This document shows, in pieces, positions 8,967 through 18,559 of a DNA stretch of 64,000 nucleotides. This DNA is from Candidatus Nitrosothermus koennekei. Its GTDB lineage: Archaea > Thermoproteota > Nitrososphaeria > Nitrososphaerales > Nitrosocaldaceae. The stretch spans positions 186,001 to 250,000 of the forward strand of contig JACAFH010000001.1 of the NCBI GenBank assembly GCA_013538715.1, read 5' to 3'. The position numbers were made by a program, and so were the translations under genes. The notes under the pieces were generated by a model that searched no databases, had not been told where the DNA came from, and was given only the letters and a program-made list of their open reading frames with translations. Position 1 is the stretch's first letter, and each line of letters begins with the position of its first letter.

Positions 8967-10312
8967 TAATTATCCAACCCAATAATCTTCTCAATTTTGC
9001 TAATGTCAACATTCTCTTTAATTATATTTGCTACTCTATCTATCTCCTCATCTACTCTATCTTCTACTTCCAACCTTAACATCTTTGCAACTTCTTCTAT
9101 TATGCCAGAAGCTGCGTATCCTATGATATTTCTCCTTCTATTACCTATTATAAGATCTTTGTCATCAACCTTACTTATCAATGCCTCTTCTCTATTATCA
9201 TTAACATCAAAGCCTATCTTTATGAAGCATCTCTTATCATTAAATAATGCATACTTCTCAACTCTTCTCTTATTAGTTAGTGTGAGATCTAGTAAACCCA
9301 AACCTTTTGTTCCATCTATAGATCTTGCAAGCATAGCATAACCCTCATCTATACCTATTATATTAAAGCCCTTTTTTGAAGCATATCTTATCCAATCTGC
9401 TATACCATTACTCTCCATCCATTTAAGATCTGCTACTAGATCTCTACTAGGTGGTAAGATTATTAATAAAGCATCACGAAGATTATTATCATTAATATAT
9501 GACACTTTAAAAGTGCTAAGTAAAGGATCGATCTCTGTTAGATTCGTTGCATTTGGATATCTTATAACTATAACGTTAGCATCTTTAGTATTATTTAAGG
9601 AAAGTGTATCCTCATTTGATAATCTTATCCCATCTATATATGGTATTACTCCAAGTATTGGTTTATTACATACCATTTCAAACCTCTCTACTGCTGGTCT
9701 TAATATCTCTAGATCTCCTCTAAATTTATTTATAACAAAACCTTTTACAAGTTCTTTGTTAGGAATTAACTCTAACGTTCCTATCATACTAGCAAATGAA
9801 CCACCTCTATCTATATCACTAACTATTATAACACTTGCAGATAATATCTCTGCCAATCTCATATTTGCTATATCATACTCTTGTAAGTTAATCTCTGCTG
9901 GTGAACCAGCCCCCTCTATTACTATCAACTCATACTCTTTAGATAATCTCTCTATAGCATTTAATACATGTTTTAATCCATAGTTTAAAACAAACCTTTC
10001 ATAATAATCCTTTGCATGAAGTATAGAGTATTCTCTACCTAATAAAATAACCTTGCTAAGATAATTGCCTAAAGGTTTAAGTAATATAGGATTCATCTCT
10101 ACACTTGCCTTTGTTCTAGCAGCACGAGCTTGTAAATATTGAGCTTTTGCTATCTCTAAACCTTCTATTATCTCAGAGTTTGATGACATATTTTGAGCCT
10201 TAAATGGTGCTACCTTAATGCCTTTATCTGCAAATATTCTACATAAAGCCATTACTAGTATACTCTTCCCAGCATCTGATGATGTGCCTTGAACCATTAG
10301 AAATCTTGTCAT
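8966..10312 (-). CDS. cbiP: cobyric acid synthase with degenerate glutaminase domain
   Basis: 448 residues, shorter than the usual 480-510. The N-terminal ATP-dependent half is intact: VQGTSSDAGKS (P-loop-like), AQNMSSNS, and VIEGAGSPAEINL. The C-terminal class-I glutaminase half has lost its catalytic residues: where the family has GICGGYQML this protein reads GIDEGYAML (D322-E323 in place of Cys-Gly), and the family's YLHG near the end reads YAASG (residues 399-403). So the ammonia donor may be free ammonia or a partner amidase instead of glutamine. The enzyme normally adds four amides to cobyrinic acid a,c-diamide. Genomic context (between cobD and cbiB) leaves little doubt about the family. 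Confidence 0.9.
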   Translation of the reverse strand: MTRFLMVQGTSSDAGKSILVMALCRIFADKGIKVAPFKAQNMSSNSEIIEGLEIAKAQYLQARAARTKASVEMNPILLKPLGNYLSKVILLGREYSILHAKDYYERFVLNYGLKHVLNAIERLSKEYELIVIEGAGSPAEINLQEYDIANMRLAEILSASVIIVSDIDRGGSFASMIGTLELIPNKELVKGFVINKFRGDLEILRPAVERFEMVCNKPILGVIPYIDGIRLSNEDTLSLNNTKDANVIVIRYPNATNLTEIDPLLSTFKVSYINDNNLRDALLIILPPSRDLVADLKWMESNGIADWIRYASKKGFNIIGIDEGYAMLARSIDGTKGLGLLDLTLTNKRRVEKYALFNDKRCFIKIGFDVNDNREEALISKVDDKDLIIGNRRRNIIGYAASGIIEEVAKMLRLEVEDRVDEEIDRVANIIKENVDISKIEKIIGLDN

Positions 10313-11352
10313 ACTCTCCTCAATGCTTCTAGCAATCTAATATTCTCTTCTCTCTTCCTTATAGAGATCCTGATATGATCATTACTCATGTTAGTAAAAT
10401 TACTACAATCCCTTACAAGTATATCATGCTCAAGTAACCTCTTCTTTAATATAATTGAGTTATCACATCTAACCAAGAAGAAGTTTGTATAAGATTCATA
10501 AGGTTTCAATCCTATCTCTCTTATCTCCTTAATTAGATACCTCTTCTCTTTATTTATAATCCTCTTACTCCTCTCTATATGTTCAAGATCGTTTAATGCT
10601 TCTTTTGCTGCTATCTCTGCCAATGCATTTACATTCCATGTAACATTTGTATTCTCAAATATAGATGCAATTGTCTCATTAGCTATAGCATATCCTATCC
10701 TTAATCCCGCTAAACCAAAAGCCTTTGTAAATGTTCTTAATATAATTAGATTATCAAACTCCTTAACATATCTTATCATAGAATATTTGTTAGGCTCATC
10801 AAGAAACTCATTAAAGCATTCATCAATAAAGATTAATGTATTATTGTTATATGCTCTCTCTACAATACTTTTAACATCACTATATAATGAACCAGTAGGA
10901 TTATTTGGGTTGCATATAAATAATGCTTTTATACCTTTTAACTCATGTTCATATATCATATCTAGATCTATAAACTCTATTATTGCAGAGTTCTTACTAC
11001 ATGCAAATTCATACTCATAGAATGTTGGTTCTGGTATTAACACTCTATCTCCCTCATTAATGAATATATTTGTAAATGAATGTATTATCTCATTTGCACC
11101 ATTCCCAATTATTATGCTAGATGGATTGACAGAGAGGTAATTACTAATAGCATCTTTTAATGATTTGTATGATGGATCAGGATATCTATTTATTAGATGG
11201 AGATTCTCTCTAATTACTTTATAAACAGATCTCGAGCATCCAAATGGGTTTACGCTAGCGCTAAAATCTAATATATTACTCTCTTTAGAGCCTCCATGTG
11301 CTCTTTTAGTAGCGGTTAGATAGCCATTCTTTGCTAACCCTCTTATATCCAT
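10309..11352 (-). CDS. cobD: L-threonine-O-3-phosphate decarboxylase (CobD-type PLP enzyme)
   Basis: 347 residues, class I/II aminotransferase fold. The N-terminus HGGSKESNILDFSASVNPFG is the CobD/CobC hallmark that separates it from HisC. PLP-contacting elements are GANEIIHSF, CNPNNPTGS, and the Schiff-base lysine in RTFTKAFGLAGLRIGYA. It makes (R)-1-amino-2-propanol phosphate for CbiB. First gene of the five-gene cobalamin operon, overlapping cbiP by 4 bp. A HisC role cannot be excluded from sequence alone but the position argues against it. Confidence 0.85.
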   Translation of the reverse strand: MDIRGLAKNGYLTATKRAHGGSKESNILDFSASVNPFGCSRSVYKVIRENLHLINRYPDPSYKSLKDAISNYLSVNPSSIIIGNGANEIIHSFTNIFINEGDRVLIPEPTFYEYEFACSKNSAIIEFIDLDMIYEHELKGIKALFICNPNNPTGSLYSDVKSIVERAYNNNTLIFIDECFNEFLDEPNKYSMIRYVKEFDNLIILRTFTKAFGLAGLRIGYAIANETIASIFENTNVTWNVNALAEIAAKEALNDLEHIERSKRIINKEKRYLIKEIREIGLKPYESYTNFFLVRCDNSIILKKRLLEHDILVRDCSNFTNMSNDHIRISIRKREENIRLLEALRRV

Positions 11353-11493
11353 CGCTAATTGTATTTTAAAGTTTCTATTAAACTATTCTTTATATAATAT
11401 TTTTATATATCTATTACTGTACTAACATATACTATTGATAATTAATCACTCTTTACTAATAATATTTATTAGTAACTTATGAGATATTAAATT

Positions 11494-11889
11494 ATGACAC
11501 ATAAAGGAATATTATATGCTGCAGGGGCAACAACTGCAATAGCTGGTATATTACATCTAATCCTAGTTCCTATGGTTATTAACTTTAATGTGAATAGCGG
11601 TATATTCTTTATTGTAAGCGGTGCAGCCCAGATATTCTGGGCTTTACCAATGATCAAGCAGTATGGAAGAGTATGGTATGTAATTGGAATAATAGGAACT
11701 CTAATACTCATAGCATTATGGGCTATAACTAGAGTAGATGCTAATCCTATAACTGGAAGAGCTGGTCCGATAAATGAGATGGGTATAGCTGTAGAATCAT
11801 TTCAAGTAGCATATATAATATTAGCATCAATAATGTTAGCAAAAGGTAAGAAAGTTGAACCAGAAAAGAAGGATAAAGAGATGCACTAA
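11494..11889 (+). CDS. small membrane protein, four predicted spans, unknown function
   Basis: 131 residues. Hydrophobic segments at about 5-25, 33-52, 60-80 and 98-115; a charged Lys/Glu-rich cytosolic tail. A polar loop between the third and fourth spans contains Asp, Asn and Glu residues. No family recognised with certainty. It sits 56 bp upstream of asd on the same strand, possibly co-transcribed. Confidence 0.75.
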   Translation: MTHKGILYAAGATTAIAGILHLILVPMVINFNVNSGIFFIVSGAAQIFWALPMIKQYGRVWYVIGIIGTLILIALWAITRVDANPITGRAGPINEMGIAVESFQVAYIILASIMLAKGKKVEPEKKDKEMH

Positions 11890-11945
11890 TTTTTTATAAT
11901 AAATCATTAGCAAAAGTTATTAGGTAAAGTAATGGGATAAATTGT

Positions 11946-13025
11946 ATGATTAGAGTAGCAGTGATAGGGGCAACTGGAGTTGTAGGGCAAGAGTTTATTG
12001 TATCATTAGATAATCATCCATGGTTTAAAGTAGAGCATATAGCCGCTTCTCAGCGCTCTGCAGGTAAGAGATACTCAGAAGCATTAAGGGATCCAAACAG
12101 CGGAGTAATAAAATGGCATCAGAGAGAAGATATACCAGAGTATGTAAAGGATATGATTCTAGAGAATGTAGATAACATAAAACCAGATAGTGTAGATCTA
12201 GTCTTTACAGCATTAGATAGTGACGACGCTAAGGTTATCGAGCCTATATATGCGAAGCATACACCAGTTATAAGTACAGCAGCAGCATTTAGATATGATG
12301 ATGACGTGCCTATACTAATACCTGGTATTAACGATGAACATACAGAATTACTTAATGTGCAAAGAAAACATAGAGGATGGAATGGGTTTATAGCACCATT
12401 ACCAAACTGTACAACTACAGGCTTAGCAATAACATTAAAACCTATTCTTGATAGATTTGGGTTAAAGAATGTATTTATGACATCTATGCAAGCTGTATCA
12501 GGTGCAGGAAGAAGTCCTGGAGTTGCCGCTTTGGATATATTTGATAATGTAATACCATACATACCAAAGGAGGAAGAGAAGGTCCAGAAAGAAGCCATAA
12601 AGATACTTGGAAGGTTTAATAACAATGCTATAGAATATGCAAATTTTAAGGTTAGTTGTACATGCACAAGAGTTGCTGTGATAGATGGTCATACAGAGGC
12701 TGTATTTGTAGAGACTAGAGAGAAGTGTGAGCCAGAAGATGTAAAGAGTGCAATGTTAGAATACTCAAAGCATGTTAGTATTAAAGATCTACCAACAGCA
12801 CCTAAGGATTACATATATGTGCATAATGATCCTTCACGACCTCAGCCTAGATTGGATAGAGATATGAATGATGGATTAACTACTGTAGTCGGTAGATTAA
12901 GAAAGGATAATGTATTTGAATATGGTATAAAATATGTGCTTGTTTCACACAACGAGAAGATGGGTTCTGCAAAAGGTGCAGTCCTGCTTGCCGAATTACT
13001 AAAGAGCAAAGATATAATTAGTTAA
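11946..13025 (+). CDS. asd: aspartate-semialdehyde dehydrogenase
   Basis: 359 residues, full length. NADP-binding loop AVIGATGVVGQEF at the N-terminus, catalytic Cys155 in PLPNCTTTG, SGAGRSPG substrate region and the conserved VIDGHTEAV His. It reduces beta-aspartyl phosphate to the semialdehyde in the lysine/threonine/methionine branch. This is the archaeal/fungal-type ASADH. Its last bases overlap a convergent micro-ORF at 13018-13110. Confidence 0.95.
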   Translation: MIRVAVIGATGVVGQEFIVSLDNHPWFKVEHIAASQRSAGKRYSEALRDPNSGVIKWHQREDIPEYVKDMILENVDNIKPDSVDLVFTALDSDDAKVIEPIYAKHTPVISTAAAFRYDDDVPILIPGINDEHTELLNVQRKHRGWNGFIAPLPNCTTTGLAITLKPILDRFGLKNVFMTSMQAVSGAGRSPGVAALDIFDNVIPYIPKEEEKVQKEAIKILGRFNNNAIEYANFKVSCTCTRVAVIDGHTEAVFVETREKCEPEDVKSAMLEYSKHVSIKDLPTAPKDYIYVHNDPSRPQPRLDRDMNDGLTTVVGRLRKDNVFEYGIKYVLVSHNEKMGSAKGAVLLAELLKSKDIIS

Positions 13026-13110
13026 CACAACAACATTTCTCATATTTGCAATTAATACAATTTTTATTAATACATTCTTCTCTAGAACATCCACATATTG
13101 AGCATTTCAT
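13018..13110 (-). CDS. 30-residue Cys-rich micro-protein
   Basis: ATG at 13110, TAA at 13018-13020. Nine of 30 residues are Cys, arranged as C-x2-C-x-C near the start, C-x4-C-x2-C in the middle and a final KCCC. This could fold around one or two zinc or iron-sulfur centres, like a miniature metallothionein or zinc ribbon. The Cys pattern is hard to explain as chance in such an AT-rich gap, so I take it as a real gene, although no family can be named. Confidence 0.6.
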   Translation of the reverse strand: MKCSICGCSREECINKNCINCKYEKCCCVN

Positions 13111-13402
13111 ATATTAAATTATATATCATTACTCATATTTTTACTTTTTTGTAACTATTCTTACGAGAATTTGTTTAAAGATATACAGAATAAATACTGT
13201 AGCAATAGTATTATAGATATATGATAGACAATAATATGTTTAAAGATTTAGATATAGCTATTCAATTAGGAATAGACAAGGATAAGATTAAGGAGATTTG
13301 AATGTATAGATAGAGAATAATCTATATATTCCAATTAGCATACAATAAAGGCGATATATAAACAAATGTTTTGCTAAAACGGTTAATTATAATTCTATTA
13401 TA
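13111..13402. other. intergenic region with a doubtful 26-codon ORF
   Basis: The only coding hint is an ATG at 13221 running to a TGA at 13299-13301 on the plus strand (26 residues, Asp/Lys/Ile-rich, ending KDKIKEI). It may be a remnant or chance. No RNA gene is evident. Confidence 0.35.
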
Positions 13403-13942
13403 TTATATCATACCTATCCTTGCCTTTATCTTTGCTATATCATCTTCTATCTTACCAAACCTTTCGTTTAATATGTTTGTTATATCTTTTCTAAGCATCT
13501 GTATCTCATTGGTTACACCTGTCTTGGCATCATCTAATTTATGTATTATACCATCAAGCCTCTCTAATGTCTGATCTTGTTTAGCAAGCATCTGATCTTG
13601 TTTAGCAAGCATTACGTTAAAGTATAATGCTCCTGTACTAAATCCTTCTGTCATCTCATCTTCTATAGTGCCAGTTATTATTTTAAACGCCTTAAATTCA
13701 CCTCTTGCATCTTCATATATAACATCCATATCCTCAACGTATATAGGCCCCTTTCTTATCCTTATCTCTTCTAGAAATTTACTTATAGGCTCAGCATCAC
13801 CTTCAGCAACCACTTCTACCCTACCATCATCAAGATTCTTAACATAGCCTTTGACTTTATGCTTCATAGCGATATGCTTAACATTATATCTGTAACCAAC
13901 ACCTTGTACCATTCCTTCTATAAATACCTTAACTCTTTTCAT
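13403..13942 (-). CDS. acylphosphatase domain with C-terminal coiled coil
   Basis: 179 residues from ATG 13942 (MKRVKVFIEG); two ATGs upstream at 13963 and 13984 add non-conserved residues. Residues 1-90 are a complete acylphosphatase: VQGVGYR supplies the phosphate-binding Arg and GYVKNLDDGRVEV the catalytic Asn. Residues about 110-179 form a heptad-rich coiled coil, starting with a perfect tandem repeat of MLAKQDQ. Acylphosphatases are normally about 90-100 residues, so this is double-length; the tail probably drives oligomerisation. The enzyme hydrolyses acyl phosphates such as carbamoyl or acetyl phosphate. Confidence 0.88.
   Translation of the reverse strand: MKRVKVFIEGMVQGVGYRYNVKHIAMKHKVKGYVKNLDDGRVEVVAEGDAEPISKFLEEIRIRKGPIYVEDMDVIYEDARGEFKAFKIITGTIEDEMTEGFSTGALYFNVMLAKQDQMLAKQDQTLERLDGIIHKLDDAKTGVTNEIQMLRKDITNILNERFGKIEDDIAKIKARIGMI
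13570..13611 (-). repeat. tandem 21-bp repeat in the acylphosphatase tail
   Basis: Two perfect adjacent copies of a 21-bp unit (13570-13590 and 13591-13611), each encoding seven residues (one heptad) of the coiled coil. Recent tandem duplication is likely. Confidence 0.9.
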
Positions 13943-13984
13943 CCTATATTGATAGTGGAACATCTTATTAATAAATAAAACCAT

Positions 13985-14491
13985 GATAAGAGTCTTTACA
14001 TATGAGATTGTAGAAGCATTATCTAGAGTATATGCATCTTTGCAACTGATAAATGCTTTCCTCTCGTAACATTATTATTCTTATCTCTCCTAAAACTGCT
14101 AAATTCAATCCTGCATATATTCTCCATTTTGTTTGGAATATTCATTACACTATATCCATATACCAACATTTATCTTATAATAAGATAAATCGAGAATGAT
14201 TTTGCTGAACTATTATCTTGTTTATAATAACTTTATACATTATTTTAATGAGTTCTGGTTTTTGGACAGAACATCTTAGGATTTATATTCATATATATGT
14301 GCTAATAAAACGATTATGGTGGGAACCATGCAGTTGAGTGTATATCATACTCTTATCGTATATATACTATAAGTATGAATCTTTGTACTCTAATATGATG
14401 GAAGTGAAGTATCCTTCACAAATACATGAACCACATGAGTTAATTACCAAGAGATTAACAGTATAAGAATTCTAGTTTCTTCTCTATCAAT
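13985..14491. other. non-coding or decayed spacer
   Basis: No intact gene. A small hairpin GTGAAG-TATC-CTTCAC lies near 14403-14418. A short minus-strand frame starting near 14130 runs about 34 codons without recognisable similarity. This spacer leads into the pseudogene cluster. Confidence 0.5.
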
Positions 14492-15558
14492 TTAATATTC
14501 TCCATAGTATAATTCAGTTTCTGGATGGAATGCTAACCATTCAAACCAGAATCCTCGATCAAGTGGTAATCGTTTCAATCTCTTGCCTATCAGCTCTCCA
14601 TCAGTTGCAACACCATCAAAGCTCCATACATTTCAAGTCTGTCTATCGAGCATGATGTCATCCTTGTATTCAAATTCAAAGAAAGACTTCTATTCTGTCA
14701 AATACTCTTGTCATGAATGGAGAGTAAGATGTTATCATAATATGCATACCTGCAAGGTCATCATTTATTACATGCTCTTCCTCTAAGAGCTGGTAAACTC
14801 TGTATACACCATTATATTCAAGCGCGATGACCATTTCAAGTCTGCTATCGTGATTTGCAACAGGGAAATATATCGATGGACTCGTATTAGTCGCCATATG
14901 GATCTGCACCGTATGGTCTACTAAATCCTGTATTAAGTGATAGTACCTTTGCATCGGGATACAACTTCCATTCTCTCCAGTATAATAAATCAAACTGGAT
15001 TTTTTTCAAGCTTTGTGCCTGCATATCTACCAACTATCCCTTCCATTGCTTGGCTCCATAACGATTCGCTTGTCCTATCATACATCACAAGATTACTGTT
15101 GTATAGTTTACCTGATGTTCCAAATTCTAGTATCTGACCATCTATCGCACTACCGAAAATTTGAGTAGTAAACATAATGGGAAGTAAGTTACAGCAACAG
15201 GAACTCCACCTACCTTGTCATTTACAATCTCATGTCATACTAGAATCTGTAGTTGATAAGCTCTTATATCGGCATTGATGTCAAGACCGATAACAATATC
15301 AAAAATTTTGAAAGAATTTGTAAGCCTCTAATACTGATACAAATCTAGGTTTGTCAATAGATGTAATCCCATCTCTTGGTGGTCCTCCACTAACTATCTG
15401 GTCAGGTGCTATTCTCATTGTAATCCTGAGTCTTTTTCATAATTGGAACCTTGGTTTAACATATTTCCTGCTGCTACGCCTAGAACTGCAATACCTCCAA
15501 CAGATATTATTATCATAAGAATCTTCTTCTTGCTCATTCCTACTGTTCTACTGGGCAT
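14492..15558 (-). pseudogene. DUF3179-family secreted protein, broken
   Basis: Starting at ATG 15558, an N-terminal membrane anchor is followed by recognisable DUF3179 blocks: PRFVSVLEAYKF, IVIGLDINADIRAY, HEIVNDKVGGVPVAVTY, FGTSGKLYNSNLVMYDR, SLWSQAMEG and a C-terminal EWLAFHPETELYYG before the stop at 14492-14494. The frame is broken several times by frameshifts and by at least two TGA codons standing where Trp is expected (before HEIVND, and in RQT-x-NVWSF). The blocks are in correct order across about 1 kb, so this was one full gene. Function of DUF3179 is unknown. Confidence 0.88.
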
Positions 15559-16059
15559 GATTCACACCTTTATTCTGTGCTGGCTTAGTAACCTTCTGTT
15601 TAAGTTTGAATACAAATAACCCTGCTAAACCAAGTACTATTGAGAGAGCCAAGTATGAGAATAGCATAGAATATTGAATTAGCAAAACTGATAATGTACT
15701 CCCAAAGATAGATGTAAGAAAAGTCAACTTCCACAGCAGCCAAGGGGTACAAACGAGAAGAATGATAGAAATGATGCAGCGCTACCAGAACCAGTTCCCA
15801 TTATATCTCTTCGCTTGTTTAGCATACAACCGATACTCTACCATAGTTGGAAACAAAAGATTGTATTCCTGTTTCAATAGATATACCAAAGATGATAGGC
15901 GAGTTTCGAAAAAGCAGTATTAACTGCAGCAGGTGGATGAAGGTTAGGAGTTGTTATGATCATTATTAAAAGATAAGTTAATATCGTGATCCCACTTATA
16001 GCAAAACCCCTTAATAATGACCTTTTGACATTGTAACTCACAGTGAACAATTCAGCCAT
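15548..16059 (-). pseudogene. polytopic membrane protein, frameshifted
   Basis: It begins MAELFTVSYNVKRSL, with a first span near residues 18-35, then loses frame after about 60 codons. The continuation in other frames gives a conserved-looking GTGSGSAASFLSFFS-x3-LGCCGS segment, another span and a Lys-rich end at a TAG (15548-15550). A one-base loss at a TGG codon after GCCGS shifts the frame again. Its end overlaps the start of the DUF3179 remnant, so the two were probably one operon. Confidence 0.75.
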
Positions 16060-16162
16060 GAGTATATAAAATAATTCTAACCATTTAATTTTATATTTGA
16101 ATAGTTAAAGATTAGTTTTAACAGATAAAATTATAGCGTCAAATTTGAGACAATCATCAGGA

Positions 16163-16812
16163 TTAAGCACTCCTGATTGAATATCTTATCACTAGTAATT
16201 TACCTAGCGCTGTAAGCCTAGCCAATACTTTACCCCTCTCTCCTTTTTCAACTCTTAGTCCTAAATCCACTAACCTTTTGATTCTCTCGAACCCATAATA
16301 TGATAGCTTAGCAGTGGTTTTCCATACCCTGATGCCTGTTCCAGCTCTTCTAAACCCTCTATAAAACCACCTTGGTCATTTATTGATTTCAGAATCAATC
16401 TTGGCATCAGATATTATTTCATGATAGCTCAATGACAGGTAAGAGCATTGGTATTCCTGCTTCATCCATGCTAAAAGCCTTGATGTAGTTAACAAACGCT
16501 GCAGAAAAGGCTACAACCAAGCAACTTGTCACCACAACTGACATTCATCAATACTTTGAAATTCTCTACCATCTAGATTAATGATCTCATTCACCCTCTC
16601 CATGGTATCTATGATGACATTTTCTCTTGTAACAACACTAATACTTACACGTATGCTTAAGAGACTTGCAAACTTGTAAATTCTTCAGCTTTTTGCTTGT
16701 CTGCATTATAACATAACAATGCCAATTTATGTATCGGAAAGCTTCGTATTCCTCCAGCTATTACTTCTTGACCCTCATTACCAAACGTTGCTATATGTAA
16801 TGTCACAGTCAT
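16163..16812 (-). pseudogene. regulator-like protein (CARF/HFX_2341-like N-terminus, winged-helix C-terminus), broken
   Basis: It opens with LHIATFGNEGQEVI and GIRSFPIHKLALL, a Rossmann-like pattern seen in CARF-type and HFX_2341-type archaeal regulators, and closes with a winged-helix-like segment (AKLSYYGFERIKRLVDLGL, then GKVLARLTALG). Stops and frameshifts interrupt the middle in all frames. The family call is tentative; that the gene is decayed is clear. Confidence 0.55.
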
Positions 16813-16957
16813 ACGCTTAATAACAAGTTTATGTCAAACAATTAAAGATTTTCTTTAACTTTTAAACTAAGTTTTTACATTTCTTCAACTGTTAAGGTAG
16901 TTCTTGAACGATTCTAGAGAATACATATATAGATTCCTATAAAAGTTATTTCCAATA

Positions 16958-18164
16958 ACATCAACAATAGAAGCAAATTATTATTACATACTATAACTGC
17001 TGACATTATAGTAACTGGAATATTGTTTGGAATAATACAAATAGGCAGTATCCCATCGATGAGCCAACAAGTACTAGCTCAGATTACATCAGTTCAGGTT
17101 ACATCACAGAGTATAAACGAATCACATAAAGTGGACCTTGATTGCATTACGATTTCTTTTGAAGTAACACCAAAGGAGGTACATGTCCTAGATCTGGTGA
17201 ATATAAATATCAAGATAACCGACACCTCTTCTGGTGCACCATTATCACATGTAGATTGGGCAATTATAATAAAAGATTCAAATGGTAACGAAGGCATCGA
17301 CTTCACACTCACATGGGAGTAATGAGCTTTAATTATACATTTATGTATTCTTGTAAGAATACTGTTCATGAAGTTGCACCTAGTCCCAAGATGATGGGGA
17401 TGGATGTTCCAAAAGAGGCACAGACACGTATCAAGTCTGGTGATATGATGAAGAGTTCAGAGATTGATCCAAACTTCTTCGGTACAAGGTCCCATGAATA
17501 TGTAATAAACATTGAAAGTCCAAGAGGGATTAAGATTATATCATCAGATATGGATAAGATGGTAGAGCTTTCTCTACAGAGCTTGATGTCATAATAGCTT
17601 GCAGCTTACAACTCATACTGAATATCAGAGACGCAACTAGTGGAGAGTATATCACACATACGGAGGCACTAGTGAAAAATAAAGCACGGTATACTTACGC
17701 TAAATCTATACCTGCAGGAAACCCAATGATGCCTATGAATGGTGCCTATCATGGACATACTAGACAAATAGCATTAACAACAGTCTTTCCTACTACAAGA
17801 TTCTACATTATCAATGTAGACACAAACTCACTCCCTGTATCGAATGTGCAATATGATCATGCAAACACTAGATTAGTTATCGTAACTGAAGCTACAGAAA
17901 GTACAGACTCGTAAAGTACCAAACGAGGTAGTAATACTTGCAAGCAGCACCCTATTAGTCCTCAAAATCTGATCATCAAAGCAGTTACTACCGTGACTTA
18001 TCCATACAGTAACATCGACTGACGCTACACCAAACAATACGTTTGAAACAGGGATACTTGGACATGGAGAATCAAAGTAGATAAAGTTTGAGAAGCCATG
18101 AACGTATAATTACTTTTGCATGATCCATCTACAGATGAGAGGTACAATTACTGTAACTAGCTGA
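16958..18164 (+). pseudogene. membrane-anchored protein with C-terminal plastocyanin-like copper domain, broken
   Basis: Pieces in successive frames: an N-terminal hydrophobic anchor (no ATG left upstream), a beta-sandwich block with SHVDWAIIIKDSNGNE, then HMGVMSFNYTF, KMMGMDVPKEAQTRI, GNPMMPMNGAYHGHT, and finally a cupredoxin domain: HTVTSTDATPNNTF, GILGHGES, then TYNYFCMIHLQMRGTI. The type-1 copper ligands His, Cys, His and Met are still readable (first His near 18003; C-x2-H-x2-M near the end). At least two in-frame stops (TAG, TGA) fall in the copper domain and several frameshifts earlier. An intact cupredoxin gene exists at 31680-32165. Confidence 0.85.
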
Positions 18165-18559
18165 TCAAAGCAGAGATCTAATTACTATTTATTTTGATTT
18201 TAATAACACAACTCATTAAGATAATTGAATTTGCATTGCTAATCCTGACTCCACGTATTACTAGAGGTAAAAAAGAGTACATTTTTGCACTTTATAAGAA
18301 CTATCTACATTAGAAAGGTTAACATGCAGTGACATATTCTATGCTACTAATATAATGAAATGGACACCTATTAATAAAAAAGTCAGAATATCATATTCTG
18401 ATATAGTCTTCCTACTCTTTAGTCTCTTACGTTAGTTGAGATATTGTGGATGGCAAGGTGTGTACTCTAGCTATGGATATCTTTTATATCTGTATTTATA
18501 TTATCAGTTTCTCCTATATCTTCTATATTTTTGTCATATAAGATCCAATATAATAATAG
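18165..18559. other. intergenic, right border of the decayed cluster
   Basis: No gene seen. It contains a perfect 19-bp palindrome at 18383-18401 and lies 3' of the tRNA-Leu gene. Confidence 0.5.
18383..18401. repeat. 19-bp palindrome (9-bp arms, 1-bp centre)
   Basis: TCAGAATAT-C-ATATTCTGA is perfectly symmetric. It could be a terminator hairpin, a protein binding site or an end of a vanished mobile element; there is no gene close enough to choose. Confidence 0.6.

Noticed and set aside
14403-14418. Small hairpin as a transcription terminator
   Set aside because: No T-run follows and no gene ends nearby.
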